From assembly GCA_902770845.1 (NCBI GenBank), contig CACXUV010000027.1, forward strand, positions 1 through 34,009: a stretch of DNA of 34,009 nt, read 5' to 3'. The notes under the pieces were generated by a model. That model saw only the letters and a program-made list of their open reading frames with translations, made no database searches and had not been told where the DNA came from. The position numbers and the translations under genes were made by a program. The DNA is from an uncultured Prevotellaceae bacterium (GTDB lineage Bacteria; Bacteroidota; Bacteroidia; Bacteroidales; Bacteroidaceae). Positions 31,664 to 34,009 of the stretch are shown here, piece after piece; the first letter of the stretch is position 1, and every line of letters starts with the position of its first letter.

Positions 31664-32977
31664 ATGAATTACGATTCACCCTACCTGCATCCTCAATATG
31701 AGACACTCTCACGAGAGGATCTGGAAAAGCTGCAACTGCAGCGACTGAAAAAGACGGTGAGCCACTGTCTGAAGAACGAATTCTACCAGAAGAAGTTCCG
31801 CGAGGCTGGCATCACGGCCGACGACATCAAGACGCTGGACGATGTGAGGAAGCTGCCCTTCACCACCAAGCAGGACCTGCGCGACACCTACCCCTTCGGA
31901 ATGTCGTGCGTGCCCTTGCGCGACTGCGTGCGCCTGCACTCGTCGAGCGGCACCACGGGCAACCCCACCGTCATCCTGCACACGCAGAAAGACCTGGACG
32001 AGTGGGCCAATCAGGTGGCCCGCAACCTGTGGATGGTGGGTCTGCGCCCCGACGACGTGTTCCAGAACTCAAGCGGTTACGGCATGTTCACCGGCGGACT
32101 GGGCTTCCAGTATGGCGCCGAGCGGCTGGGCATGCTCACCGTACCGGCCGCCGCAGGCAACTCGCTGCGGCAGATCAAGTTCATCAAAGACTTCGGCACC
32201 ACGGCCATGCACGCCATTCCCAGCTATGTGACGCGCCTCTACGAGGTGATGCAGGAGCAGGGCGTGGACCCGCGCCGCGACACCAAGCTGAAGGTGCTGG
32301 CCATCGGAGCCGAGCCACACAGCGAGGAACAGCGCAAGCGCATCGAAGAGATGATGGGCGTGAAAGCCTACAACTCGTTTGGCATGAGCGAGATGTGCGG
32401 ACCGGGCGTGGGCTTCGAGTGCCCCGAACAGAACGGACTGCACTTCTGGGAAGACTACTACATCGTGGAGATTGTGGACCCCGAGACGCTGGAGCCAGTG
32501 CCCGACGGCGAGATTGGCGAACTGGTGCTCACCACCCTGTGCCGTGAGGCCATGCCGCTGCTGCGCTACCGCACCCGCGACCTGACACGCGTGCTGGGCC
32601 GCACCTGTCCCTGTGGCCGCAACCACGTGCGCATTGACCGCATGCGCGGCCGCTCGGACGACATGATCGTGCTGCGCGGCGTGAACATCTTCCCCATCCA
32701 GATCGAGAAGATTCTGATGAAGTTCCCCGAGGTGGGCACCAACTACCTCATCACGCTGACCACCGAAGACAACAACGACCAAATGACCGTGGAGGTGGAA
32801 GTGAACGAGGGCACCGACGACTTCAGCAAACTGCAGTATCTGGAGAAGGAGCTGCGCCACCAGCTGGGCGACGAGATTCTGCTGAAGCCCAGGGTGAAGC
32901 TGGTGTCGAAAGGCACACTGCCCGTGAACGAAGGTAAAGCCGTGCGCGTGGTTGACAAGCGCAAGGTGTATCAATAA
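31664..32977 (+). CDS. Phenylacetate-CoA ligase family protein (second copy)
   Basis: This 437-residue paralogue of the preceding ligase has the same architecture: CLKNEFYQKKFREAG, LHSSSGTTGNPT for ATP binding, YNSFGMSEMCGPG, LLRYRTRDLTRVLG and GRSDDMIVLRGVNIFPIQIE. The two differ in the substrate-pocket region (SYGVTRDDTFSVAYGYG versus MVGLRPDDVFQNSSGYG), so they may activate different acids. The C-terminus ends EGKAVRVVDKRKVYQ, typical of PaaK. It is followed, after an octamer-repeat spacer, by the ACT-domain gene. That order is familiar from Bacteroidales aromatic amino-acid fermentation loci, although the usual indolepyruvate oxidoreductase genes are not present in the window. Confidence 0.92.
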   Translation: MNYDSPYLHPQYETLSREDLEKLQLQRLKKTVSHCLKNEFYQKKFREAGITADDIKTLDDVRKLPFTTKQDLRDTYPFGMSCVPLRDCVRLHSSSGTTGNPTVILHTQKDLDEWANQVARNLWMVGLRPDDVFQNSSGYGMFTGGLGFQYGAERLGMLTVPAAAGNSLRQIKFIKDFGTTAMHAIPSYVTRLYEVMQEQGVDPRRDTKLKVLAIGAEPHSEEQRKRIEEMMGVKAYNSFGMSEMCGPGVGFECPEQNGLHFWEDYYIVEIVDPETLEPVPDGEIGELVLTTLCREAMPLLRYRTRDLTRVLGRTCPCGRNHVRIDRMRGRSDDMIVLRGVNIFPIQIEKILMKFPEVGTNYLITLTTEDNNDQMTVEVEVNEGTDDFSKLQYLEKELRHQLGDEILLKPRVKLVSKGTLPVNEGKAVRVVDKRKVYQ

Positions 32978-32982
32978 AAAAG

Positions 32983-33118
32983 AATCACGGAATCACGATA
33001 TCACGATATCCCGAAATCACGGAATCACGATATCACGATATCCCGAAATCACGGAATCACGAAATCACGATATCCCGGAATCACGAAATCACGATATCCC
33101 GGAATCCCGGAATCCCGA
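32983..33118 (+). repeat. Tandem octamer repeats before the ACT-domain gene
   Basis: Consecutive eight-base units of the types AATCACGG, AATCACGA, TATCACGA and TATCCCGA alternate in a higher-order pattern of roughly 40 bases. They end in GGAATCCCGGAATCCCG and then CAACAA repeats. They belong to the same family as the array at 4943-5085 and similarly fill the gap before the next gene of an operon. Confidence 0.85.
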
Positions 33119-33155
33119 AACAACAACAAACAACAACAAAAATCCCAAAAATCCC

Positions 33156-33584
33156 ATGACAATCAATCAACTTTCCATCTTTATCGAGAACCGTTCGGGC
33201 ACTCTCATCAAAGTGCTGCAGATTCTGAAGCAGTCTGAAATACAGATCATTGCGTCGACCATAGCCGACACCGCCGAGTATGGCATCTATCGACTGATAT
33301 GCTCCGAGCCGCTGCGCGCCTACGAAGAACTGAAGAAAGGCGGAGTGGCCGTGGCACTGAGCGATGTGTTTGCCATTGAGCTCGACAACGAGCCGGGACG
33401 CGCAGCCGATGCCATCGAGGCGTTCAGCAAGGCTGGCATCAGCATTGCCTATCTCTATTCGTTCCTGCTGGCTGGCAAAGGCATTCTCATCTTCCGCACC
33501 GACAATGAGAAAGAGGCAGAACAGGTGGTCAAGAACAACGGCCTGAAATTTATCTCGGAAGAGAACCTCACCGCCATCGTCTGA
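33156..33584 (+). CDS. Tandem ACT-domain protein
   Basis: This 142-residue protein consists of two ACT domains: residues 1-65 (QLSIFIENRSGTLIKVLQIL, IIASTIADTAEYGIYRLI) and about 72-140 (VFAIELDNEPGRAADAIEAF, ISIAYLYSFLLAGKGILIFR). ACT domains bind small ligands, usually amino acids. Stand-alone double-ACT proteins of this type commonly accompany PaaK-like ligases in Bacteroidales and are presumed to sense amino acids or modulate the ligase. The start is ATG at 33156. An open frame continues upstream through the repeat array, but that part is low-complexity and non-conserved, so the longer form is rejected. Confidence 0.9.
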   Translation: MTINQLSIFIENRSGTLIKVLQILKQSEIQIIASTIADTAEYGIYRLICSEPLRAYEELKKGGVAVALSDVFAIELDNEPGRAADAIEAFSKAGISIAYLYSFLLAGKGILIFRTDNEKEAEQVVKNNGLKFISEENLTAIV

Positions 33585-33600
33585 GCCACACGGCTGGCCA

Positions 33601-33663
33601 CACACAACAAAACACCCAAACTGCGGCATGCACGACGTGTCGCAGGTTGGGTGCTGTTGTGTG
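33601..33663. terminator. Hairpin between convergent ACT and thioesterase genes
   Basis: The arms 33601-33619 (CACACAACAAAACACCCAA) and 33647-33663 (TTGGGTGCTGTTGTGTG) pair along about 16 bases with a small internal mismatch. An inner CTGCG/CGCAG stem pairs as well. There is no long T run. Its place between two gene ends and its symmetry suggest a shared transcription end. Confidence 0.6.
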
Positions 33664-33666
33664 GTG

Positions 33667-34009
33667 CTACTCAAAAATGTTCTGATCTTTTCTGTAGCCG
33701 CTCGACGTAAAGATGGCCAGCAGCTCACCGGCTTCGTCAGTGATGCGCACTTCGGCATAAGGCATGCGGTGGTGGTTCACCAGCTCCACGGCTTCGGCAT
33801 AGACACAGCTGCCCAGTTTGGCTGGACGCACGTAGGTAATGTTGGCACTGGTCGACACCGTCAGCATGCAATGGCTGTTGACGGCTGCCGCAAAGGCAAG
33901 GTCGGCCAAAGTGAAGAGCGCGCCGCCCTGACATGTGCCGCCACCGTTCAGATGCTGCGGCGTTACTTTCATGCAGGCTTTGGCATGGCCAGGGCCCACT
34001 TCCAACAAT
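33667..34009 (-). CDS. Hotdog-fold thioesterase, PaaI-like (N-terminus beyond window)
   Basis: At least 113 residues of a PaaI/YdiI-type acyl-CoA thioesterase are present. The motif NGGGTCQGGALFTLADLAFA carries the pattern NxxGxxHGG(A/x)xxxLxD, with Gln where many members have His. ANITYVRPAKLGSCVYAEA and EVRITDEAGELLAIFTSSGYRK are typical later strands. Family members normally begin 20-30 residues before the first visible LEVGPGHAKA, so the true start lies outside the window. The neighbouring acyl-CoA ligases make it a candidate to hydrolyse stalled aryl-CoA, as PaaI does for the phenylacetate pathway. Confidence 0.85.
   Translation of the reverse strand, partial: LLEVGPGHAKACMKVTPQHLNGGGTCQGGALFTLADLAFAAAVNSHCMLTVSTSANITYVRPAKLGSCVYAEAVELVNHHRMPYAEVRITDEAGELLAIFTSSGYRKDQNIFE

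Noticed and set aside
32952-33155. N-terminal extension of the ACT protein through the repeat array
   Set aside because: The extension encodes low-complexity ESRNHDI repeats and overlaps the preceding ligase gene. ACT homology begins at the ATG at 33156.

Overview
The window looks like chromosomal DNA from a Gram-negative Bacteroidales bacterium, most likely of the Prevotella group. The evidence is the gene order tsaB/DUF4290/murA/rimM/dxr/rseP, the Bacteroidetes-type promoter element TAnnTTTG in front of most transcription units, the lack of strong Shine-Dalgarno sites, and intergenic tandem repeats of the kind common in Prevotella. The genus is an inference from remembered protein families, not from a search. 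No tRNA, rRNA, CRISPR array, insertion sequence or phage gene was seen.

Layout. (1) 1-397: AT-rich non-coding lead with a clear promoter at its end. (2) 398-6420, plus strand: a housekeeping operon of tsaB, a DUF4290 gene, murA, rimM, dxr and rseP. MurA has Asp in place of the usual active-site Cys. rseP carries a deletion plus frameshift that removes the third zinc-protease motif. (3) 6421-6723: a very AT-rich long inverted repeat between convergent genes. (4) 6724-18270, minus strand: a surface-glycan and LPS region. In transcription order it has an LTA-synthase-family sulfatase; then an MsbA-like ABC exporter, a second LTA-synthase-family protein and an LpxL/HtrB-like acyltransferase with overlapping ends; then two sugar 3,4-ketoisomerase-like proteins, a DegT-family sugar aminotransferase, a WaaP-like kinase and two glycosyltransferases including a GT10 fucosyltransferase homologue. 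Together these could make an amino-deoxy-sugar-containing, possibly fucosylated and phospho-modified outer-membrane glycan.

(5) 18373-19752, plus: a purple-acid-phosphatase-like metallophosphoesterase, divergent from the sulfatase. (6) 19816-21933, minus: an ADP-forming acyl-CoA synthetase, ending at a hairpin shared with the convergent phosphatase. (7) 22047-29327, minus: a 2,426-residue non-ribosomal peptide synthetase with order C-A-T-C-A-T-reductase. It is the most unusual gene here and should release a two-residue peptide as an aldehyde, possibly N-acylated. (8) 29970-33584, plus, divergent from the NRPS: two phenylacetate-CoA-ligase paralogues and a double-ACT-domain protein, followed by a convergent hotdog thioesterase truncated by the window edge. 

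The acyl-CoA genes on both sides of the NRPS probably belong to amino-acid fermentation (arylacetate and acyl-CoA chemistry). The head-to-head arrangement of the first ligase with the NRPS raises the testable idea that an aryl- or acyl-CoA primes the NRPS.
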